This document shows, piece after piece, positions 17,705 to 26,846 of a DNA stretch of 64,000 nucleotides. The stretch covers positions 62,001 to 126,000 of the forward strand of contig JAHIZO010000009.1 in NCBI GenBank assembly GCA_018814405.1. The letters run 5' to 3'. The DNA comes from Gammaproteobacteria bacterium (lineage in GTDB: Bacteria > Pseudomonadota > Gammaproteobacteria > Burkholderiales > Gallionellaceae). A program made the translations under genes and the position numbers. The notes below the pieces were generated by a model. It saw nothing but the letters and a program-made list of their open reading frames with translations. It did no database searches and was not told the DNA's origin. Every line of letters begins with the position of its first letter. The stretch's first letter is position 1.

Positions 17705-18424
17705 ATGAGCAAACAAACCCTGGAACGCATCCTTCAAACACAAGGCTTCGGCACACGTAAATGGTGTGCCGGGCTGATCGACGAAGGTGAGGTCGCTATT
17801 GCCGGAGAAGTCATTTCTGACGGCCGCACCAAGTTGGAGACTGATGGGCTGGAATTCGCGGTGTACGGTGAACCTTGGCTGTATCGGGAGCATGTGTACA
17901 TCGCACTGCACAAGCCTGCCGACTATGAATGCTCGCGCAAACCCTCGCACCATCCCGGCGTGCTTTCCTTGCTGCCGGAACAGTTCTCGAATCGTGATGT
18001 ACAGCCCGTCGGTCGTTTGGACCATGACACCACCGGTTTGCTGCTGATGTCGGACGATGGTTCGTTCATCCACAAGCAGTCTTCCCCCAAGCATCATGTG
18101 CCCAAAGTCTATGTCGCCACCACACAGGATCCGGTCACCCCTCAATTGGTGGAACATTTGCTCAAAGGTGTGAAGCTGAACGACGAACCCGCACCTCTGG
18201 CCGCCGTGTTATGCGAGAAACTGGATGAGCACCATTTGAAGATCGTGCTGGAACAAGGCAAATACCATCAGGTGAAGCGCATGTTGGCTGCAGCAGGCAA
18301 CCATTGCACGGCGTTGTGCCGTACGCAGATCGGCGAACTCACCTTGGAAACCTTGGGACTGGAAGCAGGAGAATGGTGCTATCTGGATGCCAGCGAAATG
18401 GCTTTGCTCAAACCGCTTAAGTAG
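17705..18424 (+). CDS. rsuA: RsuA-type 16S rRNA pseudouridine synthase
   Basis: An S4 domain (residues about 3-60) precedes the pseudouridine synthase core. The catalytic motif is GRLDHDTTGLLLMSDDG and the family motif GKYHQVKRMLAAAGNH is present. This fits RsuA, which makes pseudouridine 516 in 16S rRNA; close relatives RluB, RluE and RluF act on 23S rRNA, but the 239-residue size and S4 domain favour RsuA. Confidence 0.85.
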   Translation: MSKQTLERILQTQGFGTRKWCAGLIDEGEVAIAGEVISDGRTKLETDGLEFAVYGEPWLYREHVYIALHKPADYECSRKPSHHPGVLSLLPEQFSNRDVQPVGRLDHDTTGLLLMSDDGSFIHKQSSPKHHVPKVYVATTQDPVTPQLVEHLLKGVKLNDEPAPLAAVLCEKLDEHHLKIVLEQGKYHQVKRMLAAAGNHCTALCRTQIGELTLETLGLEAGEWCYLDASEMALLKPLK

Positions 18425-18450
18425 AGGTTGGACATAACTGGCAATAACAA

Positions 18451-18478
18451 TTGTATTGTTGTGTCAGAGGCGCATAAT
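18451..18478 (+). promoter_or_regulatory. Possible sigma-70 promoter
   Basis: TTGTAT and CATAAT are separated by 16 bases, 44 bases before the start of the His-rich exported protein. The -35 region overlaps the palindrome AACAATTGTATTGTT, a possible operator. Confidence 0.4.
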
Positions 18479-18521
18479 ATTCACAGCTAGATTCGCAGAT
18501 TCCTTCAAACAAACGGGGGTT

Positions 18522-18938
18522 ATGATGCGCCGCTTCTATACTGGCCTATTGTTCTTTGGGGCGTCCTTTGGTACACATGCTGTTGAGACGCATAAGCATT
18601 CGCATGCTGCCAAACATGCACCTGTCGCGATGCATTACACGCAGCATGTGCCGGAAACGCATGAGCACAACAGCGTTGTGTATTCCGACTTCAAGGCTGA
18701 CAACTCAAAATTCTCCGCTCCGCAGTTGGCGACTACCGATCGTTACACCGCCGCGTTGACTCGAAGTCAAAAAAATCTGGTCAATGTATTGAGCGCGCTA
18801 CATTTCCAACGGATGAGCTTGCAAAATGCACAGATGAAGCTTTCCTTGAGTCCCGGCTCTGCAGTGATGGAGACCGAACATCTGAAAGTGGCTGTGCAGT
18901 CCGACTCGACCTCGGTCACTTGGAACAAAACGTTTTAG
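18522..18938 (+). CDS. Hypothetical exported His-rich protein
   Basis: I do not recognise the family. The start MMRRFYTG at 18522, after a GGGGG motif, gives a signal peptide ending near THA. The first 40 mature residues are rich in His (THKHSHAAKHAPVAMHYTQHVPETHEHN), which could bind metal; the rest is a short helical domain (TAALTRSQKNLVNVLSALHFQRMSLQNAQMKL). The longer ORF from 18456 lacks a sensible N-terminus. It is a single gene, convergent with the MFS gene. Confidence 0.65.
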   Translation: MMRRFYTGLLFFGASFGTHAVETHKHSHAAKHAPVAMHYTQHVPETHEHNSVVYSDFKADNSKFSAPQLATTDRYTAALTRSQKNLVNVLSALHFQRMSLQNAQMKLSLSPGSAVMETEHLKVAVQSDSTSVTWNKTF

Positions 18939-18965
18939 GATACCTCCCGATACGAACGGTACGAC

Positions 18966-20252
18966 TCAGTCAGCGTAACGACAATATGTCTCGCGAATGA
19001 ACAGGATAGCGACCAGTCCCATCAGCGCAAAGCCCAGCATGATGCCCATGCCTGACTGATAGTCGGCCAAGCCAAGTGGTGCCTCACTTCCCGCATGAGC
19101 TCGGTCGATTGCCCAACCCACCAATGGCTGCATGATGGCGGTGCCCAAGAAGGCACCCACGTTGACCACGCTGGTCGCCATACCTGACAACGCAGGTGGA
19201 TTCACTTCCTTGGCACACGCCCAGCTCAGTGTGAAGCTGGGCGCACTCAAGCCCATCACCAGAAACAGCAAGTGGCTCAGCACACTGCTCATCTGCGTAC
19301 CGTTCCAAAGTACAACCCAGCACAGGCTGTAGACCAGCGCACCAACGAACATCACCGGCTTGCGCCTACCCAGACGATCCGACAGCGTACCGATGAAGAA
19401 CGCACCGATGGCGAACCCGGCCAGTAACAAAGTCGTGTGATCGGTCGCCAGTGCGCGATCCATGCCGTACACATCGCGCAGGAATGGCACGGCCCACAAT
19501 CCGCCGAAGGCGAACAGCGTGCCAGCCAAGCCCATGTTCACCCACAGACCCGGCCAGGTGGCGCGGTTCTTCATCACTACCAACAACCCGTCGTACCAGT
19601 GCCCCTCATGGGCGGGATGCGACGCCTTGCCATCAAGCTCACGCAGGCTGGGCAGCCCCGCTTCGCCGGGATGGTTGCGCACATACCACCAAGACAAAGC
19701 TGCCAGAACAAGTGAAGCGATGCCGACCGAAACGAACACCATACGCCAGGAAACAAAGCCCAAGGCCCAGGCCAGCGGGGCGGCAGCCAGTACAGACCCA
19801 AGATTGCCGAGCAGAATAGTGGCGCCGGTCGCCGTGCCGAAATGGCGATCATGGAACCACACCGCGTTGAGCTTGAGCATGCAGATGAAGGCGACCGACA
19901 CGCCCAGTCCGACCAACAGGCGACCGACCGACGCCATCGCCAGCGTGTCCGCCATACCGAACATGATGGAACCGATGCCAGCGATGACACCGCCGATGGC
20001 GACCACCCGACGCGGCCCCAGCGTGTCCGCCAGAATGCCGGTGGGGATCTGCATCACGGTGTAGACGTAGAAATAGGTTGCTGCCAGCCCGCCCAGAGAT
20101 GCGCCCGTGGTGTTGAACGCCAGTTGCAGATCTGATGAGATCGCTGCCGGGGCAAAACGATGGAAGAACGACAGCACATAAGCCAACCCGACGATGGCGA
20201 ACGCTGTCCAGCGCAGACGCACGAGTTGAGCGGCTTGATGTGTGTCCAACAT
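18966..20252 (-). CDS. MFS transporter
   Basis: Twelve predicted membrane helices in 428 residues. The A-like motif between helices 2 and 3 reads ADTLGPRRVV, and the second half carries GTLSDRLGRRKPVM, both typical of the major facilitator superfamily. The general look is of the organic-anion/NarK-GlpT-like branches; the substrate is unknown. It starts 4 bases after the MscS-family gene and is likely in the same operon. Confidence 0.85.
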   Translation of the reverse strand: MLDTHQAAQLVRLRWTAFAIVGLAYVLSFFHRFAPAAISSDLQLAFNTTGASLGGLAATYFYVYTVMQIPTGILADTLGPRRVVAIGGVIAGIGSIMFGMADTLAMASVGRLLVGLGVSVAFICMLKLNAVWFHDRHFGTATGATILLGNLGSVLAAAPLAWALGFVSWRMVFVSVGIASLVLAALSWWYVRNHPGEAGLPSLRELDGKASHPAHEGHWYDGLLVVMKNRATWPGLWVNMGLAGTLFAFGGLWAVPFLRDVYGMDRALATDHTTLLLAGFAIGAFFIGTLSDRLGRRKPVMFVGALVYSLCWVVLWNGTQMSSVLSHLLFLVMGLSAPSFTLSWACAKEVNPPALSGMATSVVNVGAFLGTAIMQPLVGWAIDRAHAGSEAPLGLADYQSGMGIMLGFALMGLVAILFIRETYCRYAD

Positions 20253-20256
20253 ATAA

Positions 20257-21300
20257 CTAGGCGACCTTGTTTACGAACAGCGTTTGGGAAGGATAGGCGA
20301 ACTCGATACCCTCTTTTTCAAATGCCTCGAAGACCGCCAGATTGATCGCCTGCTGGACATCCATGTATTTGGCGTAATCGGCACCGATCACGTAGTACAC
20401 AAACTCGAAGTTGAGGCTGAAATCGCCATAGTTCGCGAAATGCCCCCGGTCGAACTCGGCCTCCGCTTGCGACAGGATGATGTCCTTCACCATCTGCGGG
20501 ATGCGTCTCAGTTTCTCGGCGGGCGTCTGATAAGTCACCCCCAACTTGAATACGATCCTGCGCCGCTCCATCTTTTTGAAGTTATGCACGCGTGAGTTGG
20601 TCAGATCGGTATTGGAGAACACCAGTTGCTCGCCGCCCAATGCACGCAGGCGCGTGGTCTTGATGCCGACGTTCTCCACCACGCCCATCTTGTCGCCCAC
20701 CACGATGAAGTCACCCACCGCGAACGGCTTGTCGAAGAAGATGACGAAATAGCTGAACAGATCGCCCAGCACTGCCTGCGCCGCCAGCGCCACCGCGATA
20801 CCGCCGATACCCAGACCGGCCACCACCGCCGAGATCTTCACGCCCAGATTGTCGAGCAAGAACATCAGCGCCAGTATCCAGATCACGAAATTGAGCAGGC
20901 CGCCGATTCCCTTGAGTTGCTTCTCCCCCTCCTCGGAACCCGAGGTGGATTTTGAATAGGTACGTAACAGATGATGCACTGCAGCCGTCAGGGTGCGCAC
21001 TGCAAGGATAGTGATCAGTACGATGGCCGCAATATTGAAGCCGCGCTCGAAATCCTTGCTCAGGTACAGCGTATGCACGGAGGCGTACAACACACCGAAA
21101 TACATGATGGGAACCAGCGTGCGCTCGATCGCCTTGACCACGAGATCGTCGAAATTTGTGGCAGACGCCTCGGCCAACTTCTTCAGGCGACTGAGAATAT
21201 AGCGCTTGAATGCATAGATGGCGGCCATACCGCCCAACAAGATAGCCAACGATGTGAGGTAACTCAGCACTGTATTGCCGAAATACGAATTTTCTAACAT
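20257..21300 (-). CDS. MscS-family mechanosensitive channel
   Basis: Four membrane helices precede the pore-lining helix and beta domain: VVAGLGIGGIAVALAAQAVLGDLFSYFVIFFDKPFAVGDFIVVGDKMGVVENVGIKTTRLRALGGEQLVFSN is the MscS signature. The Gly/Ala packing of TM3 is evident. At 347 residues it has one or two extra N-terminal helices compared with E. coli MscS. It probably opens on hypo-osmotic shock. It is divergent from yaeQ. Confidence 0.9.
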   Translation of the reverse strand: MLENSYFGNTVLSYLTSLAILLGGMAAIYAFKRYILSRLKKLAEASATNFDDLVVKAIERTLVPIMYFGVLYASVHTLYLSKDFERGFNIAAIVLITILAVRTLTAAVHHLLRTYSKSTSGSEEGEKQLKGIGGLLNFVIWILALMFLLDNLGVKISAVVAGLGIGGIAVALAAQAVLGDLFSYFVIFFDKPFAVGDFIVVGDKMGVVENVGIKTTRLRALGGEQLVFSNTDLTNSRVHNFKKMERRRIVFKLGVTYQTPAEKLRRIPQMVKDIILSQAEAEFDRGHFANYGDFSLNFEFVYYVIGADYAKYMDVQQAINLAVFEAFEKEGIEFAYPSQTLFVNKVA

Positions 21301-21413
21301 GAGTTTCCGTCTTCCTTTGTTTTGAATCTGGCAAAGTCCCTGAGGGCGCGTTGCAATACGCTATGCTTCCCCCCCCGCGCATTGTGCAGCAGAACACCGT
21401 AACAGGAAAACAT

Positions 21414-21950
21414 ATGGCTATCAAAGCGACCGTATTCAAAGCCAATCTGCAGATTGCAGATATGGAACGGCATTACTACCAGGATCATGCACTCACATTG
21501 GCGCAACATCCGTCCGAAACGGAGGAGCGCATGATGGTAAGGCTGCTGGTATTCGCGCTGCATGCGCAGGAGTATCTTGAATTCGGACAGGGTATGACCG
21601 ATGAAGATGCAGCCGATCTGTGGCTGAAAGACCTGACCGGTGCCATCGAGCTATGGATAGATGTCGGCATCCCCGACGAGAAGCTGATCCGCAAAGCCTG
21701 CGGTCGAGCCAGACAGGTCATCGTATACAGCTATGGCGGACGCGTGGCTGACAATTGGTTCACGCAGAACCGCGCCCAGTTCGAACGTCAGAAAAACCTC
21801 TCCATCATCAACCTGCCGCCCGAGAGCACACGCGACCTGCCCAAACTGGTGCAACGCACCATGAATCTGCAATGCACCATTCAGGATGGACAGGTGTGGC
21901 TGAGCGATGGCGAAAACAGCATAGAGGTCGAGCGCATCAAGCTGCGCTGA
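21414..21950 (+). CDS. yaeQ: YaeQ family protein
   Basis: The start is ATG 21414 after AACAGGAAAAC; the ORF upstream is a run-on through a C8 tract. MAIKATVFKANLQIADMERHYYQDHALTLAQHPSETEERMMVRLLVFAL is the YaeQ signature. The fold is related to PD-(D/E)XK nucleases, with conserved acidic residues, but the cellular function is not established. Confidence 0.9.
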   Translation: MAIKATVFKANLQIADMERHYYQDHALTLAQHPSETEERMMVRLLVFALHAQEYLEFGQGMTDEDAADLWLKDLTGAIELWIDVGIPDEKLIRKACGRARQVIVYSYGGRVADNWFTQNRAQFERQKNLSIINLPPESTRDLPKLVQRTMNLQCTIQDGQVWLSDGENSIEVERIKLR

Positions 21951-21962
21951 TGCGCCCGCGGA

Positions 21963-22298
21963 TCAGGCTGTAGCGGTCGCTTTTTCGATCAGCGGTTGCA
22001 ACTCGCCCTGCTCGAACATCGCCAACATGATGTCAGAACCACCGATCAACTCACCGTTGATATAGAGCTGCGGAAAAGTGGGAAAGTCTGCGTAGAACTT
22101 CAAGTAGTTCCAAGACACAGGATCTTCCAATACATTAACTGCCACGTATTTCCCAACGCCTGCCGCCTTCAGCACTTGTGCAGCGCGCCCTGAGAAACCG
22201 CATTGCGGGAATTGTGGCGTGCCTTTCATGTACAGCACGACGGGGTTTTCAGTCACCGTCTTGCGGATGATCTCCAGTGCGATCTCTTTTTCGTCCAT
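21963..22298 (-). CDS. grxD: Monothiol glutaredoxin GrxD (CGFS type)
   Basis: A 111-residue monothiol glutaredoxin with active site C33-GFS in MKGTPQFPQCGFSGRA. CGFS glutaredoxins bind a shared [2Fe-2S] cluster and form complexes with BolA proteins. It is 9 bases after the BolA-family gene, so the operon encodes both partners. Probably controlled by the IscR-like box in front of the operon. Confidence 0.93.
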   Translation of the reverse strand: MDEKEIALEIIRKTVTENPVVLYMKGTPQFPQCGFSGRAAQVLKAAGVGKYVAVNVLEDPVSWNYLKFYADFPTFPQLYINGELIGGSDIMLAMFEQGELQPLIEKATATA

Positions 22299-22307
22299 TT
22301 TGTTTCC

Positions 22308-22547
22308 TTACTGAATGTTGGCCCATTGTGCGGGCGTCATGGTTTTCATCGATAGGGCGTGGATCTTCTCCATCTTGTCGCCCAGCACCTGGAACACCAG
22401 CTTATGCTGCTGCAACAGGCCCTTTCCTTCAAAATCCTTGCTCACGATCACCGCATCGAAATGGCGGCCATCGCCTTCTACTTGGATGTGTTCGCACGGC
22501 AAACCTTCCAAGATGAAATCCTTGACGTTATCGGGTGTGACTTTCAT
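22308..22547 (-). CDS. ibaG: BolA-family protein (IbaG-like)
   Basis: A 79-residue BolA-fold protein: EGDGRHFDAVIVSKDFEGKGLLQQHKLVFQVLGDKM contains the conserved nucleic-acid-binding-like motif and the cluster-ligand His (QQHKLVF). It sits between tusE and grxD. BolA-CGFS Grx pairs take part in Fe-S cluster trafficking and iron sensing. IbaG is preferred over BolA on length and on the GDGRHFDA sequence. Confidence 0.88.
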   Translation of the reverse strand: MKVTPDNVKDFILEGLPCEHIQVEGDGRHFDAVIVSKDFEGKGLLQQHKLVFQVLGDKMEKIHALSMKTMTPAQWANIQ

Positions 22548-22556
22548 TGATACTCC

Positions 22557-22850
22557 TCAGACGCAGCCTGTCGGCTTGGGCATGCCACCGTATTTGGTGA
22601 TCGGCTTCATGGGACCGGTCATCCATAGGTCGAATACGTCCTTCTGGTCTTCTTCGATGTATTTGGCGAACTTTCGGATAGGCGGCACCGAAGTGAATTC
22701 CTCAAAGTACTCGCGCGCCTTCATGATCTGCTGCCACTTTTTGTCGTTCAGCTCGTAGCCGTCCGCTTCAGCCATGGCTCGGCCGATCTCTTCGCTCCAA
22801 TCGCCCATATCGACGAGATATCCGTCGCCATCACGTGCTGGTAATTGCAT
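22557..22850 (-). CDS. tusE: TusE/DsrC-family sulfur relay protein
   Basis: A 97-residue DsrC-fold protein ending in PKPTGCV, with the conserved penultimate Cys. The second Cys of true DsrC, about ten residues upstream, is missing (the arm reads TKYGGMPKPTGCV), so it is more like TusE, which receives sulfur for 2-thiouridine in tRNA. First gene of the tusE-ibaG-grxD operon. mnmC, which acts on the same tRNA base, is about 6 kb away. Confidence 0.85.
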   Translation of the reverse strand: MQLPARDGDGYLVDMGDWSEEIGRAMAEADGYELNDKKWQQIMKAREYFEEFTSVPPIRKFAKYIEEDQKDVFDLWMTGPMKPITKYGGMPKPTGCV

Positions 22851-22883
22851 GGTCTGCCCCTCTCTTTTGAAAAAAGTGCAGTC

Positions 22884-22912
22884 ATTTAACCTAACCTGAG
22901 TAAATTAGTCAA
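22884..22912 (-). promoter_or_regulatory. Sigma-70 promoter with IscR-like operator before tusE
   Basis: On the minus strand TTGACT and TTAAAT are 17 bases apart, about 35 bases before the tusE start. The -35 hexamer is embedded in TTGACTAATTTACTCAGG (22895-22912), which fits the type 1 IscR core YYGACTRWWWYAGTCRR at 16 of 17 positions. The operon it precedes encodes a BolA-CGFS Grx pair, so Fe-S control is plausible. Confidence 0.6.
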
Positions 22913-22959
22913 TTACTCTAAATGGGGGGGTAGCAAAGACTAGGGCTCACAGCGCAACA

Positions 22960-24516
22960 TCAGCTATGAGTCAGTTCGACCAGTTTGGCATCCTCGACAC
23001 GGATGTGATGGATCAGCCAGCTTCGCAGATAGGACAACACGTCGAACTGGGCCACCAAGGGATTGGCGTGCAGTTCTTCGTAGAATTCAGCGATCTTCTC
23101 TTCGAAGGCATGATGCTGGTGCAACTGGCGATCGATGCCCGCGAATGCATAGTGATTCATCATCTGCTCTTCCGAGCGGAAGTGGATCTTGGCATAGGCA
23201 TCCAAAGATTTGATCAGCCGTGCCACCTCGCGCGCGCCGCGCTTCTTGATCACGACCTGATACAGGTCATTGACCAGATCGAACAGATAGCGGTGATGTT
23301 CGTCGATGACATCGATACCCACGCTCAGACTCTCGTCCCATGGGATCCATTCGTTCTCGCGATGCCGGATCGGAGGTAATGTCAGCACCTGTTTGGGATC
23401 GATGATGTCATCACGGTAAAGTTCTCGTATGCGCATTATCTCTGGCATAGAGGTATCGAAGGCTCGCACAACCTCCGGGTCGAAATGCTTGCCCGCCTCT
23501 GACATCACCCAGTCATGCGCCTGCTCCACCGACCAAGGTTCTTTGTAGGGACGCGCCGAGGTGAGCGCATCGAACACATCAGCGACGGCACAGATACGTG
23601 CCAGCAAGGGGATATCCTCACCCTTCATCCCGTTGGGATAGCCTTTACCATCCCATCGTTCGTGGTGACAACCGGCGATATCACGCGCGGCTTTGATCAG
23701 TTCATCTTTCCCTTCCAATATCGTGACCCCGATATCAGTGTGCTTCTTCATCACTTCGAACTCTTCGTCGGTCAACTTGCCGGGTTTCAGCAACACCGAA
23801 TCCGCGATCCCGATCTTGCCTACATCGTGCATGGGAGCGGCGATATACAACAGATCGCGTTGATCATCGGGCAGGCCCATGGCCTTGGCGATGGACTGCG
23901 CATAGTTGGTCATGCGCATGATGTGCCAGCCTGTCTCATTGTCGCGGTATTCTGATGCCACACCCAGACTGCGGATGGCATCCGCACGGGCTTCTTCGAG
24001 CTCAAGTTCGCGTATGCGCAACGTCTCCATGGACAAGGTTCGCTGCACCAAGCCAGACAGGGCGCGCGACAGATCACTGAAGAAGTCCTCATAGACCTCG
24101 CACAATTCGTACCCCATCGGGACGAACAAAGTCACATAACCGATATAGCGTCCTTCGACGCGCAACGGCAACAGCATGACGCGGGTGTGGACGATGGCTC
24201 CAACATTGGGATCCTCGTAGGAAACCTGCTTGGTATGGCAGCGCTCGACAGCGCCGGGCTCGGGTAGTTTGAGTTCCTCCCAATCCAGCGTGTTGTCCCA
24301 TGCGGGCGGCATGCCGAACTGTGCCACCTGAAAGTATTTCCCTCGAGGATTGAGTAAAAGGATTGCCCCGCGCGACTCGACGGGGATATCTCGATGCTCC
24401 TGCATCAGCAGGAACAAATGTTCCAGCAGATTATCCAGGTCACCGGCCTCATTCCCAGACACCGTCAATTCAAAGACCAGTTTGCTTATCGCTAGCTTTT
24501 CCTGACCCCGCTCCAT
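22960..24516 (-). CDS. GAF / HD-GYP / bacteriohemerythrin fusion protein
   Basis: Residues about 1-170 form a GAF-like sensor domain. An HD-GYP phosphodiesterase domain follows (about 180-350) with intact [10 protein letters not shown] and [14 protein letters not shown]. The C-terminal domain (about 385-515) is a bacteriohemerythrin with diiron ligands visible in [28 protein letters not shown] and HHIRVEDAK. The likely role is c-di-GMP breakdown controlled by O2 or redox state at the diiron site and by a small ligand at the GAF domain. No membrane segment. Confidence 0.9.
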   Translation of the reverse strand: MERGQEKLAISKLVFELTVSGNEAGDLDNLLEHLFLLMQEHRDIPVESRGAILLLNPRGKYFQVAQFGMPPAWDNTLDWEELKLPEPGAVERCHTKQVSYEDPNVGAIVHTRVMLLPLRVEGRYIGYVTLFVPMGYELCEVYEDFFSDLSRALSGLVQRTLSMETLRIRELELEEARADAIRSLGVASEYRDNETGWHIMRMTNYAQSIAKAMGLPDDQRDLLYIAAPMHDVGKIGIADSVLLKPGKLTDEEFEVMKKHTDIGVTILEGKDELIKAARDIAGCHHERWDGKGYPNGMKGEDIPLLARICAVADVFDALTSARPYKEPWSVEQAHDWVMSEAGKHFDPEVVRAFDTSMPEIMRIRELYRDDIIDPKQVLTLPPIRHRENEWIPWDESLSVGIDVIDEHHRYLFDLVNDLYQVVIKKRGAREVARLIKSLDAYAKIHFRSEEQMMNHYAFAGIDRQLHQHHAFEEKIAEFYEELHANPLVAQFDVLSYLRSWLIHHIRVEDAKLVELTHS

Positions 24517-24690
24517 CTATCTACCCTTTCTTGCCTTCCCGTTTCCCGATCTGTATTTCTACTAGTGCATTTCGCCGAACTTTTGGCATTAGGACACATT
24601 TCATTAAGGGAGACAATTCCAGTTGTCACTTTCAAGCGATATATTTTCCTCTCGCATATATGCTTTCAGGAAGCGGCATGGTCAGCGGCG

Positions 24691-24708
24691 GATTATCAGG
24701 TGATAATC
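24691..24708. promoter_or_regulatory. Operator-like dyad upstream of nitroreductase
   Basis: GATTATCA-GG-TGATAATC is a perfect 8-bp dyad with a 2-base centre, 44 bases before the nitroreductase ATG. It has the form of a dimeric repressor or activator site. The regulator is not known. Confidence 0.5.
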
Positions 24709-24752
24709 AAGTAATAGCACCACTGAACAAAACCAGCCATAAGGAATCTACC

Positions 24753-25346
24753 ATGCCCCACACTCCGCTGAATCAAGAGGCCTTGGATCAACTTTTCTTG
24801 GCCGCACACACCCACAACATCTGGACCGACAAGCCCGTTGCAGACGCGCTGCTACAGCAACTGTACGACACTTTCCGCATGGCTCCGACCTCGGCCAACT
24901 GCAGCCCGGCGCGCATCGTGTTCGTTAAATCAACGGAAGCAAAAGAGAAGTTGCTGCCAACCCTCATGGAAGGAAATCGCGCCAAGGTCATGGCTGCCCC
25001 CGTCACTGCCATCATCGGCCACGACCTGAATTTCCACGAGCAGCTTGGAAAACTGTTTCCGCATGCGCCTGATGCACCAAGCTGGTTCAAAGACCCGCAA
25101 GTCGCGCAAACCACGGCTTTCCGCAACGGTACTTTGCAGGGTGCTTATCTGATCATCGCGGCGCGTGCACTCGGCCTCGATTGCGGACCGATGTCCGGAT
25201 TCGACAATGCCAAGGTGGACGAACTATTCTTTGCGGGGACGAATGTGAGATCGAACTTCATCTGCAGTCTCGGCTACGGCGATCCCAAGGGGGTCTATCC
25301 GCGCAATCCGAGACTGAGTTTCGAGGAAGCCTGCAGCATCGAGTGA
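24753..25346 (+). CDS. Nitroreductase, malonic semialdehyde reductase (RutE)-like
   Basis: The start is ATG 24753 after AAGGAATCTACC; the upstream part of the ORF is not coding. This 197-residue flavoprotein has the RutE/YdfN pattern: [20 protein letters not shown] at the FMN-binding N-terminus and [19 protein letters not shown] in the C-terminal half. The family reduces malonic semialdehyde in the uracil Rut pathway, but no other rut gene is present, so a general FMN-dependent reductase role is equally possible. Confidence 0.82.
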   Translation: MPHTPLNQEALDQLFLAAHTHNIWTDKPVADALLQQLYDTFRMAPTSANCSPARIVFVKSTEAKEKLLPTLMEGNRAKVMAAPVTAIIGHDLNFHEQLGKLFPHAPDAPSWFKDPQVAQTTAFRNGTLQGAYLIIAARALGLDCGPMSGFDNAKVDELFFAGTNVRSNFICSLGYGDPKGVYPRNPRLSFEEACSIE

Positions 25347-25364
25347 AATAGCAGGCATGAAATG

Positions 25365-25399
25365 AAAAAAGCCGCGAGCAAGATGCTCGCGGCTTTTTT
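25365..25399. terminator. Bidirectional intrinsic terminator
   Basis: AAAAAA-GCCGCGAGCA-aga-TGCTCGCGGC-TTTTTT is a perfect 10-bp GC-rich stem flanked by A6 and T6. It lies between the convergent nitroreductase and FabMG-like genes and should work on both strands. Confidence 0.93.
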
Positions 25400-25407
25400 C
25401 ATTCGGT

Positions 25408-26724
25408 TCAGGCGTGCATCTGATTCAGTTGCTTGGCGATCACGTCGTGGTTCAGCCACAGCACGGGACCTGCCGGACTCGATGTCTCATGGAACATCAG
25501 CGGACCGGTGCCTTCCAGCACCAGAGAACTCAACACATCCGTCACCAGTGCATCGCGTGTCTTGTGCATCTTGGTGATCGCTTCGGATGTGCCGATCATC
25601 ACATCCGCCAGTTCGGCTGTGTTGTCCATCGGCCAGGCTTCAAAGTTTCGGAAGCCTTTCATCACTTCGCTGTCGTTGTAGTCATCAATCTTCTGCAACA
25701 GATTCTCCAGCGACTCACCTTCCTGCAACACCTCGCGACAAGCCTGCCATTGCGTCTCCGCCCATGCGCCGCCGCCTTCCTGCTTCAATGCCTTCAACAG
25801 CGGGAACAGTGACAGCTCCACGCCGACAAAGATATCGGACGAGTTGGTGCGGATCTCGGGACAGTTGTACACCGTTGCCTTGATGCCTTGCGCCCAAGCG
25901 GCTTCCGCATGCTGCTCCAGTCGCATCTTGGCGCGGCCCTGTGTGTAGTTGGTATAGGTCTGCCACTCGTACTTGCCGCCGATCAATATCTCGGTACCGT
26001 GGTAGCCGTAAGCGGTGTAACGCACCTGCCCGCCGCTCTTCTCCAGACGCGCGCGGATCGCCGCACTGCCCTCGATCAGATGCTGGAAGGTGTTGGCGGT
26101 GACTTCATCGAAGTTCATCAGTATCAGCTTGCCCAAGTCGCTGTTGACCAGCGCGCTGGAAGGCATGAAACGCTCGCCGCGCCCCTTGTAGATGCGGTTG
26201 GCGATAGCGAGGAACACTTTAACTTTTGGAATACCACCAGCCATGGTGTGTGCGAAGAATGCATTGGCTCCGTCCGGAATCATGCCGTCTAGTTCGGCCA
26301 TCACTTTGGCCACGGAATCCTTAAAACGCTGCACGCCTGCTGCCCGGCATTTCTCGATCTGCGCCCAATCCAGCGTGTCGGTCTGCCAGCTCTTGAGCGA
26401 CATACCAGAGATCAGGTCGGTCGGCGTTGGCTCACCGGCCGGGGCATCCAGATCGAAACCGGCCATCAGCGGCACGTTGATGATGCGGCCGCCCAGATTC
26501 GCTTCAGCCGTCGCCAGCTCTTCAGCGGTCAAAGCACGCAACGCGTTGTTCTCGTCACGACGACCCACCGTGATGCCGACGATGGTCATGCCTGCCTTGC
26601 GCGCCTCATTGATCAGACCATTGGCATACCCTCGACCGAACAGTTCGCCGAACAACACAAATACATCGCCTTTGCGAAAGATGTTGGACTGCGGAACGTT
26701 ACGTAAAGGGATCGGTGCTTTCAT
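25408..26724 (-). CDS. Conserved protein resembling FabMG-family enoyl-ACP reductases
   Basis: The protein starts at MKAPIPLRNVPQSNIF (26724); the 21 upstream residues are not conserved-looking. A Rossmann-like Gly-rich element appears early (VFVLFGELFGRGYANGLINEARKAGMTIVGITVGRRDENN). Further motifs are NVPLMAGFDLDAPAGEPTPTDLI, FFAHTMAGGIPK and YGYHGTEILIGGKYEWQTYTNY. From memory this matches proteins labelled enoyl-ACP reductase FabMG family, but I cannot confirm this; it may be another NAD(P)-dependent enzyme. It is single-copy, with no fab neighbours. Confidence 0.5.
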   Translation of the reverse strand: MKAPIPLRNVPQSNIFRKGDVFVLFGELFGRGYANGLINEARKAGMTIVGITVGRRDENNALRALTAEELATAEANLGGRIINVPLMAGFDLDAPAGEPTPTDLISGMSLKSWQTDTLDWAQIEKCRAAGVQRFKDSVAKVMAELDGMIPDGANAFFAHTMAGGIPKVKVFLAIANRIYKGRGERFMPSSALVNSDLGKLILMNFDEVTANTFQHLIEGSAAIRARLEKSGGQVRYTAYGYHGTEILIGGKYEWQTYTNYTQGRAKMRLEQHAEAAWAQGIKATVYNCPEIRTNSSDIFVGVELSLFPLLKALKQEGGGAWAETQWQACREVLQEGESLENLLQKIDDYNDSEVMKGFRNFEAWPMDNTAELADVMIGTSEAITKMHKTRDALVTDVLSSLVLEGTGPLMFHETSSPAGPVLWLNHDVIAKQLNQMHA

Positions 26725-26846
26725 ACGATGGACTCCGTTTAATGTTTTGTAGCAAGACGAACCAGCAGGCCGCTCGCGAAGGCGCAATTGTACAGAATAA
26801 GGGGCTAAAACGGCTCGCCTTCGATGTTCGCACCCTGCCGCTTAAA

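Noticed and set aside
21369-21376. C8 tract before yaeQ as a phase-variation site
   Set aside because: It lies in a non-coding gap 40 bases before the start and shows no promoter-spacing arrangement; the coding G9 tract at 61489 is a better candidate.
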